Source: Hirundichthys speculiger (Eukaryota > Chordata > Actinopteri > Beloniformes > Exocoetidae). Taken from it: DNA of 64,000 nucleotides. Both the position numbers and the translations under genes were made by a program. This document shows, in pieces, positions 1 to 30,000 of the stretch. Numbering within the stretch: position 1 is the stretch's first letter; every line of letters starts with the position of its first letter. The notes beneath the pieces are model-generated. The model searched no databases. It was not told where the DNA came from and saw only the letters and a list, made by a program, of their open reading frames with translations. The stretch covers positions 1,984,001 to 2,048,000 of the forward strand of contig JAGFBZ010001926.1 in NCBI GenBank assembly GCA_018398805.1. The letters are read 5' to 3'.

Positions 1-228
1 CAGCACAGCCCAAAAAATAAATAAGACAAAACAATTACAAATTAAAAGAAACAGTTTTAGCATAACAACTGAGCCAAAGATACCGTCGGCTCTTCGGTCA
101 GTGTGGACCTGTGATGCGTGTTTTGGTCAGTGTGTGCGTGTTTTCATGAATACTGTGGTACAACTAAATATACCTCTTTCCAGACATTCCTACGTGTTAG
201 ATCAGTGTTATTATTTCACTGTGATATC

Positions 229-263
<35 letters not shown>

Positions 264-1520
264 AGATTGTCCTTTTAAGGCTGTAAGGAGTGAGCAGAGT
301 GTTATACCCAGACAGAGAGAAGAGAATGATCCTTTCTCCTTCTGCCAGTAGCACTAAATGTACATGTGGTAAGAGAGTATACAGAGCAGACACTGACCCT
401 CCTTAAGTGCCACTGAGATACACTCAGAGTCCGTAAAGCTTCAGATCTTCTCCTCTGACATGTGACTTTGATAATGGAAAACCACCACAGGGTCACCACA
501 ATTCTGAACTGCTTGTTCTCTATCTTTGCTGTTGCTTGCTTATTCTTCATAAACGGCACAATGTACTCTAAAAATCAGAAATAAGATGATGTGTGTGAAA
601 ACTAAATGTCTGCATTGAGGATACAACTTTTATTGTGTCCAATCCATCCTGTTCTTAAATACATTCTTGTGAACATAATCTATGACTACACAGACATCTG
701 TAATAATGACTTGTGTGGAAATGATGATTAGCAAACATCACAAAAAAAAATCACAAAAATGCATGTTTTTAAATTGTTGAGATCCAATAAATCTGTCAAA
801 CTCTACAAAACAAGAGTCCTGTAGCTCTACACTAACATTTGTTGAGAGCAACCAGTGTCCACAAGTTAAGTTTTAAGTACCAAGTTACAGGAAATTTACC
901 TGAAACTCCTTTCACTTAGTCTTCAGTTTAGAACTTCTATATGTTGCTGTCGTATTGTTCCCCCCAAAAGCACTAAAGATACACATTTTTTTATTTGTTT
1001 GTTTTATTATGCAGATATCCCTGCAAAACCTCCTGCTGTGTGGTAAAGAATGAGACTTGACTGTTTGCAGAAAGAGGATTAACTTAGTTTGCCATGTTTT
1101 GTTGTGATAGATTTACCATCTGCGGATCTGCAGACCCGATCAGTGGTCCAGTTACTTGGCAAAGCCCACGGGTGCAGCATTAGGGTCTTACTGATCCACA
1201 GAAGAGGACGTGCCTCTGTTAGAAGCAGTTCTTTTAACCATTTCCTCAATCGCCATCTTTCTTCCTGCTGTTGATAATCTCCTTCTAAGCCACGGTTTCA
1301 GACTTTTTGCCTATGTCTTCCACAGCTTTTATAGTGGACTCTGCTCTTACTTTATAGTAGCCCGGTAGTGAAACATGAGAAGAGGGTTTCTGACCTGACC
1401 TGGCCTGGCCTTGACTTAGGAGGCAGAACTTTAGAAGCTCTACAGGTGTGGCATGCACATACACGCAAGCTAAAATACACTCACATATGTCCAAAAATCC
1501 TTGAACATGCAAGTACTTAC
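1..1520. other. Left edge: mindy3 intron, no exon recognised
   Basis: AT-rich non-coding sequence with an A27 tract at 229-255. I searched the minus strand for the C-terminal exons of MINDY3 and found no match, so the next intron runs off the window. A chance MKNK string near 550 is followed by unrelated residues. Confidence 0.6.
229..255. repeat. A27 homopolymer
   Basis: Uninterrupted A run near the left edge. Confidence 0.95.
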
Positions 1521-19739
<18,219 letters not shown>

Positions 19740-20974
19740 CTTTGATTTCAGCCCTTTTTACCATCCACTTCTCTGGGTAGTTTGCGCCTGTGTACATTGG
19801 CCACAAGCAACCTGTATGGCCCAACTTTGTCTGACTAAGGTGGGTGGCAACAAACTGGCGGGTATGAATGACATCAACGTTGACAGATCAACCTATGGGG
19901 ATGGGACAAAAGCACACACTAATATTTGTCCCAGTATTGGAAAACGATTTAAAACATACACAACATAACTATGTGCAAATGCACGGCGATAACGGTACTA
20001 TTTAGGACCTATAACTCAACTCAAATAGTAATTTTATCAAGTCATCAAGTCTATTCAAACTAAAAACGCTACATCCTGCGTTAATGTCAGATGGATACAA
20101 TGAATCGTACACAATTAAAAAAAAAATAACAAGGGAGCCGAAAGATGCTTAGCTCACTACGTGGTTTACCTGTTACACTCTTAAGAAATGACTCAGTCAA
20201 ATTTCAGAATTTGAGACTACAAATGGCTTAGTAATGCCAGAAGCTAACATTAGCACTACCGCAAGAAGCTAATCTTTCATTGCTTTGTCATTCATGTGCT
20301 TCACACGCAAAGCCAGACGACCACAAATAGTGTACAATTTGTATCTTCTAATTCGATAACAATAAACTTTTATTACCTTTAGATATAGTTGAGCTTTCAG
20401 AATTTTAAATTAAGTATATTTTCAATAGAAAATTCGCCGTTAGCCTCCTCTGTCATTCGTTTATTTACAAGAAATTGCAGAAAAAATACGTACAATCAAC
20501 GTAACTCTCCATTGGTTGAAATACAGGAAACCCTATTCGCATCAACGGTTACAATTTCAATGCGTTATCTCATTGGTCGAGAAACATGTCAATCATTATG
20601 TTAACCCGTGGAGCTATGGTATACCGTTTTGACTGTTTAAAGCCCAACTCCTTAAGAAATCAATATTTTGGATAAGACTCAAAACGATAGGAACTTTAAT
20701 ATCATTTATAAATCAAAACGCGTGCTTAACATAAGACTCATAACATAACACCTGTATAGATTAAATATTTTTACGTTCAATTAAATGTTTATTGATTCCT
20801 CGCGAGTGTTATGTCCCTTGCCACTCCCCGTAGTACAGAACTTCAAGCTTACCGCATGCGTACTACATGCCTACACGAGTTCATAGTTGCTTTCCAAGCG
20901 TGTATTAAATCCACACTTTTACAAAATCAGTTTCAACGCCAGAAGTTTGGAGATATAATATATTGCTCATAAGT
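19740..20974. promoter_or_regulatory. Divergent promoter interval between mindy3 and the Acl4-like gene
   Basis: 1.2 kb separates the two start codons, which face away from each other. Two inverted CCAAT boxes (ATTGG at 20511-20515 and 20572-20576, 61 bp apart) and a CCGCATGCG motif at 20852-20860 (NRF1-like half) are visible. These are common in TATA-less divergent promoters of housekeeping genes. No transcription start was determined. Confidence 0.5.
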
Positions 20975-21041
20975 ATGGGTGGCCAGCCTAAGGGCAAGAA
21001 GAAAAACAAACCGAAGAGGAAAGACAGCCGTCCAAACAGGG
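20975..21041 (+). CDS. Acl4-like coding exon 1
   Basis: ATG at 20975 in AAGT-ATGG context opens MGGQPKGKKKNKPKRKDSRP then NR. The very basic start is typical of ribosome-assembly factors. Donor gtcattt after one base of the next codon. Confidence 0.85.
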
Positions 21042-24000
21042 GTCATTTGCTCAGTGTTTTACTATTTTGCTAATAATATACATATGAATTATACACACAA
21101 GATATAACTTTTATGTCTCAAGTATTTGAATTTAACCTAAGATAGTGGACTGTAGACACAACTAATGCTCCATGTGAATTCATGTCATCCCAGCAGATGG
21201 AGGATTTGTTGATTTGCCACCTCAGGAAAGGATGAAATTAAGAATGCACGAGAAGGCTAAGAGGAAAACAGCTGAGAAGTACTCAGTACAGCAACTACTA
21301 GAGAAGGTCACAGTAACAACATATGCAGATTGCCAGATTGTTACTCACATCGTATTTTGATTGCAAATATCATGTGTTGTACAGACCGAGGAATACATGG
21401 ACAGTTTTGACTTTGAGATGGCTCGTCTCTTCTGCCAGCGAGCTTTAGATGTGGACTCCAGTAACCTGCAAGCTCTTGACATGTTGGGACATATTTGCTC
21501 TGAATTAGGAGACACGCAAAAAGCTAAGGGAATATCCTTTGTACTTATTTTTCGTCATTTTACACACATGTCAGTTGCTCTGTACCCAGCACGCACTTGT
21601 GGATGTTTTCATTCTTTTCTAAAGCTTTGGTCGTTTTCCTCCTTGACCAAGTCTTTCTAAGCTTTTCTGCGTGCAGTTGAGCTGAGCCCAGATGAAGGCC
21701 ACAGTAAGTACATGTATCTGGGACAAATCCACACTGGCCAGGAGGCTGTGGACTACTACACTAGAGGAATACAGGTCCTACTGTCAACATTGGAGAAACA
21801 AGAAACAGCAGCAGTGAGTGATGACACACTGGCAAGTTCTTAGTGGTTTATTCAAGTACAAAAACTCAATATGGAGTGGGGAAAATTCCAATTTATTCAA
21901 GACTTAAAGCTAGTTAATGGTATGATCACAAGAGGGTGCTCTTGGACAGTGTATTCAATAGTTTATTTGCCATTCTGTCGTTACATAGAAAAAACATGTC
22001 TGCTGCATTCTTATTAGTTGTATAAACTATGTTTTATTTGTGTTATGCTGTGTTCATCATTTGTTTCACAGATCATCTTTCATTGTAGAAAAAGCTGAGC
22101 TGTTGTTAAAGACTTGAAAGGTCTCTTGAAGTTTCAGTGAGGTGTTTCAGTGAGTGTGACAGTGAGTCAGCTTGAAGGATACCAGGATCTTAACTGCAGC
22201 TGAACACCATTTGTTGATAATTCACAACTCTGATTTCTCAACGAAAATATTTTCAATGGAAAAGCTTGTTTGGTACATATCGCTGACATTGTATTAGAGA
22301 TGTTGTGCCGTTTAATCAACAACATCTGCATGATAACTGTTTCAGTTTGTAATAAATCACATCGTGTTTGAAAACTAAAGGACAAAGTCTGCTGCTTTTT
22401 CTGCAGGCTCAGGCTGGGGCTGCTGCCCCAACAGATGAGGACCATGAGCTTCCTACTGCAAAGGATGTCAGTGTAGCCTACTGCTCCATTGCTGAGATTT
22501 ACTTGACAGACCTCTGGTACCAGAACACAACATGTTTCCCTCTCAGCACTTACAGCTCCATCTTATTTTTGTCTTTTTACATATAAAAAATTCTCTTTGT
22601 GTGTGTGTGTATAGCATGGATGAGGGAGCTGCAAAAAAGTGCAGAGAGTTCATAGAATTAGCATTGAAGTATCACCATGACAACCCCGAGGCTCTCCAGC
22701 TTATGGCCAGTTACCTGTTTAGTACAGAGAAAAACCAGGTCAGTATACACACACATACACACACATACACACACACTGGATGAGTTATCACCACATTAAC
22801 GCTGGAATCTGCTGAGTTAATTATTCTGAGCAGATTGAAGTGTATGTCATTAATCAGCAGATGGACACTTACATTAGCACGCACACGCACGGATGGGTCA
22901 TGCTGATAGGAATGTTAATTACAAGGCAGATCATTGAGGTCATATAGTCATTTGATGAAGGAAAGAGATGAGGAAGCAGCATGACTGACCAAATATGAGG
23001 AAAAACCCAGAAGCTTTACAGCATAATACATCTGATTGGGAATTTCGAGCAAGATCTCTATTATATTTTCTGTGGTTGAACTCGGTTTTAAGTGCTTTCA
23101 CATAATTAAGGTAGATATAAAGTTTTTATCATTTACTAACTAGTCACAGTAGAAAACATCTGGAGCAAAGTTGTATTAAAAAGCTTTAGCTTCTCAAAAC
23201 GGAGCAGCCCAAATGAATTTTATTTTGTCGTCATGGTATTGGCAAACTGTCAGCAGGAGAAATCTTGCAATCTGGTCATTAAAGTGTAATGTATCAGCAA
23301 AAAATAACTCTTTGTCCACTCACATCACCAAGCTGAAGTGGATCTGCAATAATAGATATAGACTGTAGGGGTCAGGATGACACTAGTCACTTTCCACTTT
23401 CAGTGACCAATAACTGATTTTTGCAATACTTAAGTAAAAATAATAAAATTGCCCCTAAATTAATTCAAAGGTGTTTGGTATCTGCAGAGAATTCAGGAAC
23501 CAGTCAGCAGAAGCAAAATTATACAAGAGAATTTGTCTTGCAACTGTGCACCAGTACATTCTGTAATCGCTGCTGTATGGCCATCTATACATCAGTAGTG
23601 ACATCATGTATTTATGTACGTATGTGTGTGTACGCATGTATGTGATTTATTTGTTTTTCTGTTTTTAGGAAGGCAAAGATTACCTAATTAAAAAGTGTTG
23701 GCTTGTGGCTACCTGCACAGAAACAGGGTGCATCTTCCTCTACCACTGAAGAAGACATGCAGGTGCGCTTAAGCTTTTGTTATTTCTCTCACTACACCCA
23801 GAACAAGTAAGATCCTAGTTTATTTATAAAGGCTTTTGAACTAAAATGATTGTCACAGTTTGCTTTGTAGTGCACACAGACATAACGATACCAGCAGAGA
23901 TACAAAATAGAAGATAATGAAATGAGGGCTCGTAAAAAAGAAAATATGAAACGATTACAGAGCACGTGAAGTCAGCACCAGGATTGATTCTTCTTTTTCA

Positions 24001-27000
24001 TCTTAAAAAAGAAAAAAAAAAAATCAACTAGAGTTAATGCTCAAATACTGAAACAAAATGCATTATAAAAAGGGTTTGATAATTTGATTGAAAAATCCCT
24101 GTAATGCCATTGTTATGATGCTTATCTTTGTGGGCAGGTTGATCTGAACACTGTTATTACCAACCACAGTGCTGCAAAAATTATTTGCACCCTGAAAATG
24201 GATAAAGTTGTTATCAGAAACACACACAAAAAAAAACATATAAGCATATTTGTTGCTACTTGTGTCAACAGTCACTGCAGAACATGTCACGCTGTCCCTT
24301 TTACCTCCAGAATAAGATCCCTCCGTATGAGTCTCGCATCACCACAGCCAAACTTCTAATCGAGACTGAGGAATATGAGGTAAAATGTTTGCCTGTTGTG
24401 CTCGCATGCTGTGTTTTTTTGTCCGGTCCATGTGTGTTTCACTGCAGGAGGGCAGCATGGCATTTGTATGAGTGTGTGTGTAACTGTTAGTGTGGTCTCT
24501 TTTCTAGTGAATAGCGCCGAAGGTGGGAAGGCCATGCCTGGTCTTTTTGTCCCTCCAGAGTTTAGTGTCAATAATTGAAGAGTGGTATTTACAGTGAGGG
24601 ACAGAGGTGCATATGAGAGGAAGGATGGAAAAAAGGAATCAGAAAATCCAATGAAGCCCTGCTTTGATGAATTGCAGCTATATTTTTGAAACAGAACACT
24701 TGTCTTCTAAATCACTCAATCAATTTCCAGTGTAAATGGCCTCGATTCCAGCGGCTCGCTGCCTTCAGTTCAGTGCTAAAAATTTGAACAGTCATTAATG
24801 TTTGAGGTAATTTTCAGTGATTACTGCCACACCAACAGCAGTGCTGCAGTTTTCTATTGTGATCCAGCAATTAATTTTTAGTCAATCTTGTTGGGTGGTT
24901 TATGGTTATTACTTACAGGAAATGAGAACGGTGTCCCTCCCCCACTTGCACCCAGGCGACTCAGCTGTAGTTATATATTCGGCATGTGTGCGGGGAATGG
25001 GCTGTCAGGTGTATCAGTAAAATGACAACGTCTCGGTCCATAGTTTCTGACATGTCATTTGTCTTCATCCTCCTGTTGGTGTCATCAAGCCCGAAGCCCA
25101 GACTGCATCCATGCTCAGCATTTTATAATGTCAAATATTTTGCCATGTACACCGGCATGCATATGTATACAGCTACTCATGCATAATTTTGGTCATATTT
25201 TCTTGTAGCCATCAGCTATTTAAGAGTTTCTGGTGGCAGTTGAATTTCACAGTGGCAGATATTTTATGGCCGCCTCTACCGGTGTAGGACTTGATTAAGA
25301 CGGATTTGATAGGAGCATACTCTCTTCTTTTAGCTTCATCGTGTCACTTACAGGCACACATTTACCAGTGTTTGTGATCACTGTTTCCCCCGTGGACTAA
25401 AAAAGGGTTAGCAACTCTGAACTGAGGTGGGACTGTTTCATGGGTCTGACCCGTTGAGTAATTAGTTTGAATGCTACTTTTTATTTTGGCAGAAAATACG
25501 TTTGGCTCTCAGGCTTTTTTTTCCGAGATGAATGAAGTTTAGGCGTGTGCGTTGTTGTTTACGTGTCTGTTTTGGCTTTAAATTGAAGTAAAGTAGTGTT
25601 GTCTTGTTAGTTATTGGGGAAAAATGTTGCTCCTACTGCACAGTGCTAACAAAATCAATCACAAAGAATGAGATATTTTCTCAAGGTTGTCAGTCTGTGG
25701 CAGACATCACCTCATCCTTTCTGCACCTCGCTGGGCGACAGTCTAAACAGGAGCTTCATACATTATGACCTTTTGTGCTTCTGCCACATTTTTCTTAATG
25801 GCTTGAAAGATTTTTATCTCAATAAAACAAATTCATTTCCTCAGATGGTAATAGGTCTTCAAAATAAATCTAGTTTTACAGAATCTCTGAAGGCTTTGAC
25901 ATTCATTCGGGTATTAGAAAAGAATCTGGTTAAAGGGAGCTTTCATTTCACTTTGGCTAATTGCACAAGGAAAAGTCAATGAGAAGTATCTGAGAAATTG
26001 TGATAGGAAAGCCAGCCTGACCCTAACATCAGCTATAAGAGAAAAAAATGTCAATGAAATAATTCTCGACACAGTGAGCTGATAAATCTATGTAAATGTC
26101 AGTTTGACAACTGCTGCTCTTATCTTCAGTCATCTGTCTCCAGATCTGTGCCTCTGAAATTGGAGGAGAAAGTCTTTTTTTTTTCTTTGATTGGTTTTGA
26201 GGGAGGAAAGAAAGTCCTAATGCATGCCAAAATTGTGATTTCTTCAGCGCTAATGGAGTATTTACACACGATGGGGTATGAGAAGATGAATGCATCGGTT
26301 TCACAGTTCAGTTGCCTGATTGTTAGGACTTTGGAAAGAAGAGTGCTGAAATCAGCTTATTATTAAACAGAACAGAAAACAGACTGACACATTTCATAAG
26401 TGCTTTTAGACATCTATTCATCAAACCCTCTTGATTTCAGATTCCAATAGGGAATAATTTGCAGCTGTACTCTTTTTAATATTTTTTTTTAATCCCTTCT
26501 CTTTGACTGATGGCTGGAAAAAAGGAGTAAATGAGGCCATTGGATTGATGTAAACACACCATGATTTCTTCTTTTTTTTTTGAATATAGACTGAACTACT
26601 GATGACAATTTTACCATTGAAAAATAATTTTGACTATTCTGTGCTTTCCTCTTGCCCAATAAGACGCTTTTCAGTTTCCCTCTGATTATGTAGCTGCTGG
26701 TCATGTTACTCTGACCTGCAGTCATGATAGTCTGTTACATAAAAGGATATTACAGAAGACCATAGATAAATATAATATGAAAAAAAGGAACATTTCTCAT
26801 TCTTTAAAACTAAACCATATTTTCCATTAAGTAACATGAACTGAAATAACATATAATTCCAATTTTACATTGGAATTACATTTTGTTGCAGTAAAAGCAT
26901 GCTGTATTGCTTCATTGTGATGTGCCATTTTTCTGTCCCGTTAAATGACATGCATGTCTTTATCGATCACCATTTTCTCACTTATATGGACACGCGAACG

Positions 27001-30000
27001 CACGCGTTACCATAATTATCCCCCAACACCAGCACTGATTCACTTGTCACACAGCAGACAGGCAGACAAACCAGACAGCCATTGACTTATCTCCCAGCAT
27101 AGTTGTCACACAGGCAGGTAGGTAGTTACGCGGTTACCTTGTTGGTGTCACTCTTGTTTGCCTCTCTGTATTTATTAAACGCTTCTGTCCCTTAAATTTA
27201 GCTGTCAGTGCACGGCTTGTATTTCCAGTATTGCTTGAAAGCACAGTTTGCATGGATGTCTCCAAGATTTATTTACTTTGGTGTGGATGCCCCCAGCGTG
27301 CGCGAGTGCGGATGCATGTGTGTGAGCTATGGCATGCCCTCGCTTGTAAAGTGATTTGTCTTTTTCCTGTCTCTGCCGTGCGCTCCAGTAAAATGATTCT
27401 GTTAAACAGGATTGCCTGAAGATGACACACACACACACACACACACAAAAAATTTGCACCTATGCACAATGGACGTAATAAACGACATCCTCCTCAAAGT
27501 GCTGCTTTTTTTTCCTGTTAAAAGTCAAGATATAGAGGACAGCATGTATGTAGTGTCTTTGGCGGAGGACATCTTACTCTGAGTTTTTTTTCCCGTTGTA
27601 CTGTTATTTGTTATTTGGCACATTTTCCACGGATCACTTTTACGATATTAATGAAGATTGCTTTTTTTTATTTTATTTTTTTTGTTTTTTTGGCACCTTC
27701 TCTCTCTGTTTTTTTCCCTTTTGTAGCATACCCTCTTTTCTTCTTATCTTCACAAAAATATTAATCTTGTTGTTTAGAGCGTGAAGCAGCTTAAGAATCT
27801 CTGAATCTTTAATCACTCGCCCCTGGGCCGAGCAGTGTAGTTAGGAAGTTGGAGATGATATAATGTTTATCATTGCTCACTTATCCTCGCTCCCAGATAT
27901 CTCATGTTCTATTTTTGCTACTCCAAAACTCCCTGTTCTATCGGGTGTTTAGTACCCAGACAAATCTTTTGTCCTATCTCTTGTATCTAGTGCTTGACTC
28001 AGATTACTCTAACCGCGGTGGATGTGTGTTTTGGGGTAATATGAAAGTCAAGCAGATAATTCCAACACTGTGCACGAATCCATTCTTCATCATTTGGGAT
28101 TTGGTGTTTTTGTTTGTGTATTTTTAATCAGACATTAATTAATTAAGGGCAATGGGTTTACAGCTTATAATTGGTCTAGCAATCAATCAGATGACTCTCT
28201 GACATGCACATTTGAACACTCTTAATGAGATACTCTCAATTAACCTGTCTCTCCCTTAGTCTATGCAAGCAATAGACCTCTTTATCACCACCGGAACCAC
28301 AGTGGCTTAATGAAAGACTGGAGAGCTCCAAAGAGCAGGAGGGGTGGAAAAAAACTGCGAAGTTCTCCAGCTAATAAGACTGCTTTAACAAGAAACAAGT
28401 GCTGCCTCTTGTGCTCACTGTGGTGTGTTTAGCTTTGTTTTGGTGTGTGTGTGTGACCGTAAGGTGGTGTGTATGTACTTGCACTGGTGCGTGCAAGCCT
28501 TTTATTCTTGCCCTTCACCATGGGTGATTGGCTAACGGTCGCCTCCAACCCGAAGTTGACAAAAATCAATATATCATCACCTGAGAGACACACACACACA
28601 CATACACACACCAACCACAGTTTCCACATGGGGAGAGATGGAGCAAAACAAACACACAGCCTACTTTAGTCAAGGTCTGATTTCTGTAATGGAAACTTCC
28701 CACAGACAGTGCTGTGACAAAGGTCACCTAACAGTTAATTCCTTTGAGACCTCATGTTGCCTCTCGAGGGCACTTCAGAGAGGAAATTAGACAAAAACTT
28801 TAGAGGAGGGGAACAGTAGACAGTGTGTCAGGTTTATTATGCATCCTGTGGAGAGGAGGGGGGGGGTGATGAGGACATATTGACTGTCAGCAAATAGATT
28901 AAAAGGGCTATCGAAGACAGTGGCTATAGTGACTATCGACTGTGTGATAAGCACTGGTGAATGTCTCTATTGACCGCCGTGTCTGTTGTCTTGTTGGTAT
29001 TGACGACATTGTGTATGGGATGCTGACCTCCCAGATGCTTATCAGACCCTCTGATCACACTGATTGATCGAGCTGCCTGGACGATGCCCAACGCCGTGAG
29101 TGCCAACAAAGTGCTCATCTGTGCAGATTTATTTATGGGCACAACTGAGAAGAGATGAGTGTGCACGGATGAATTTGTGAAATATAATACTCTGTCTGGT
29201 GGTGTTTTTCTTAAACCTAATTTCAGGTCGCTGTGACAGTTTCTTACCTTTCTGTTATGCCTTTCTGCTTTAGATGGCAGTCGATGTGTTGGAGGGGCTT
29301 CTGGAAGAAGATGATGAAGTTGTACAGGTAAATGATAAACCCATGACTCATTATGGTGTGTGTGTGTGTGTGTTTGGTTGTTTTCTTTGCATACTTACTC
29401 TGCCAGTCTGAAAGCTTGCGGTTATTTCATTCTGTCAGCAGGATTTTACAAAAATACCATATCAGGTTTTATGAAATTTTTTTGAGAGATGGAGTGTGGA
29501 TAAACGACGAACCCATAAAAAGATGGTGCTCCAAACAAAACAGCCTGTGAAAATAAGATATAAACTCATCGCTCCATCACAGAGTTTTACCATGAATATA
29601 ACATCCAGCTGAGTGAAGTGTCATTAATGGCTGTTCAGTCTTCAGGCTTCATCAGGCTTCTCAGTCCTAATTTCTGTCTTGCCTTGAACAAACTGTGCTT
29701 TGCAGAAAATGTGTGTGTTAGTACTTGTCAATCCAGAGGATTAAAAAAAAAAACAAAAAAAAAGAAGCTTTTTTATCGGCCTCCCTGCAGACATTCTTAT
29801 TATTATGATACCGTGGCCACTGCTGGAACAAACCAACTTACAGTTTTTCTTTCATCTCTTCATTGGAGATGAAGTTTCCCCTCTGCTGAACGACCGTTTC
29901 TATATAGAAGTGTTTGAAATACTTTGCATTGCTTGCCTCAACACCTTACAGGTATTCGGTCTCACATTATGGACACCCTGTTGATGAATCTGATTTAGTT

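Noticed and set aside
302..559. Minus-strand MKNK string considered as the next mindy3 exon
   Set aside because: Only four residues match. The following residues (QATAKIENKQF) do not fit the expected LDPEG continuation and there is no acceptor in phase.
21535..21675. GT-AG alternative for Acl4-like intron 3 (gtactt donor near 21541, gcgtgcag acceptor)
   Set aside because: The phases do not join and the conserved AFLRA segment would be lost. The U12 reading keeps the frame and the helix.
22740..23400. Search for C/D-box snoRNAs in Acl4-like introns
   Set aside because: Isolated TGATGA and CTGA strings occur, but no pair with a terminal stem and suitable spacing was found.
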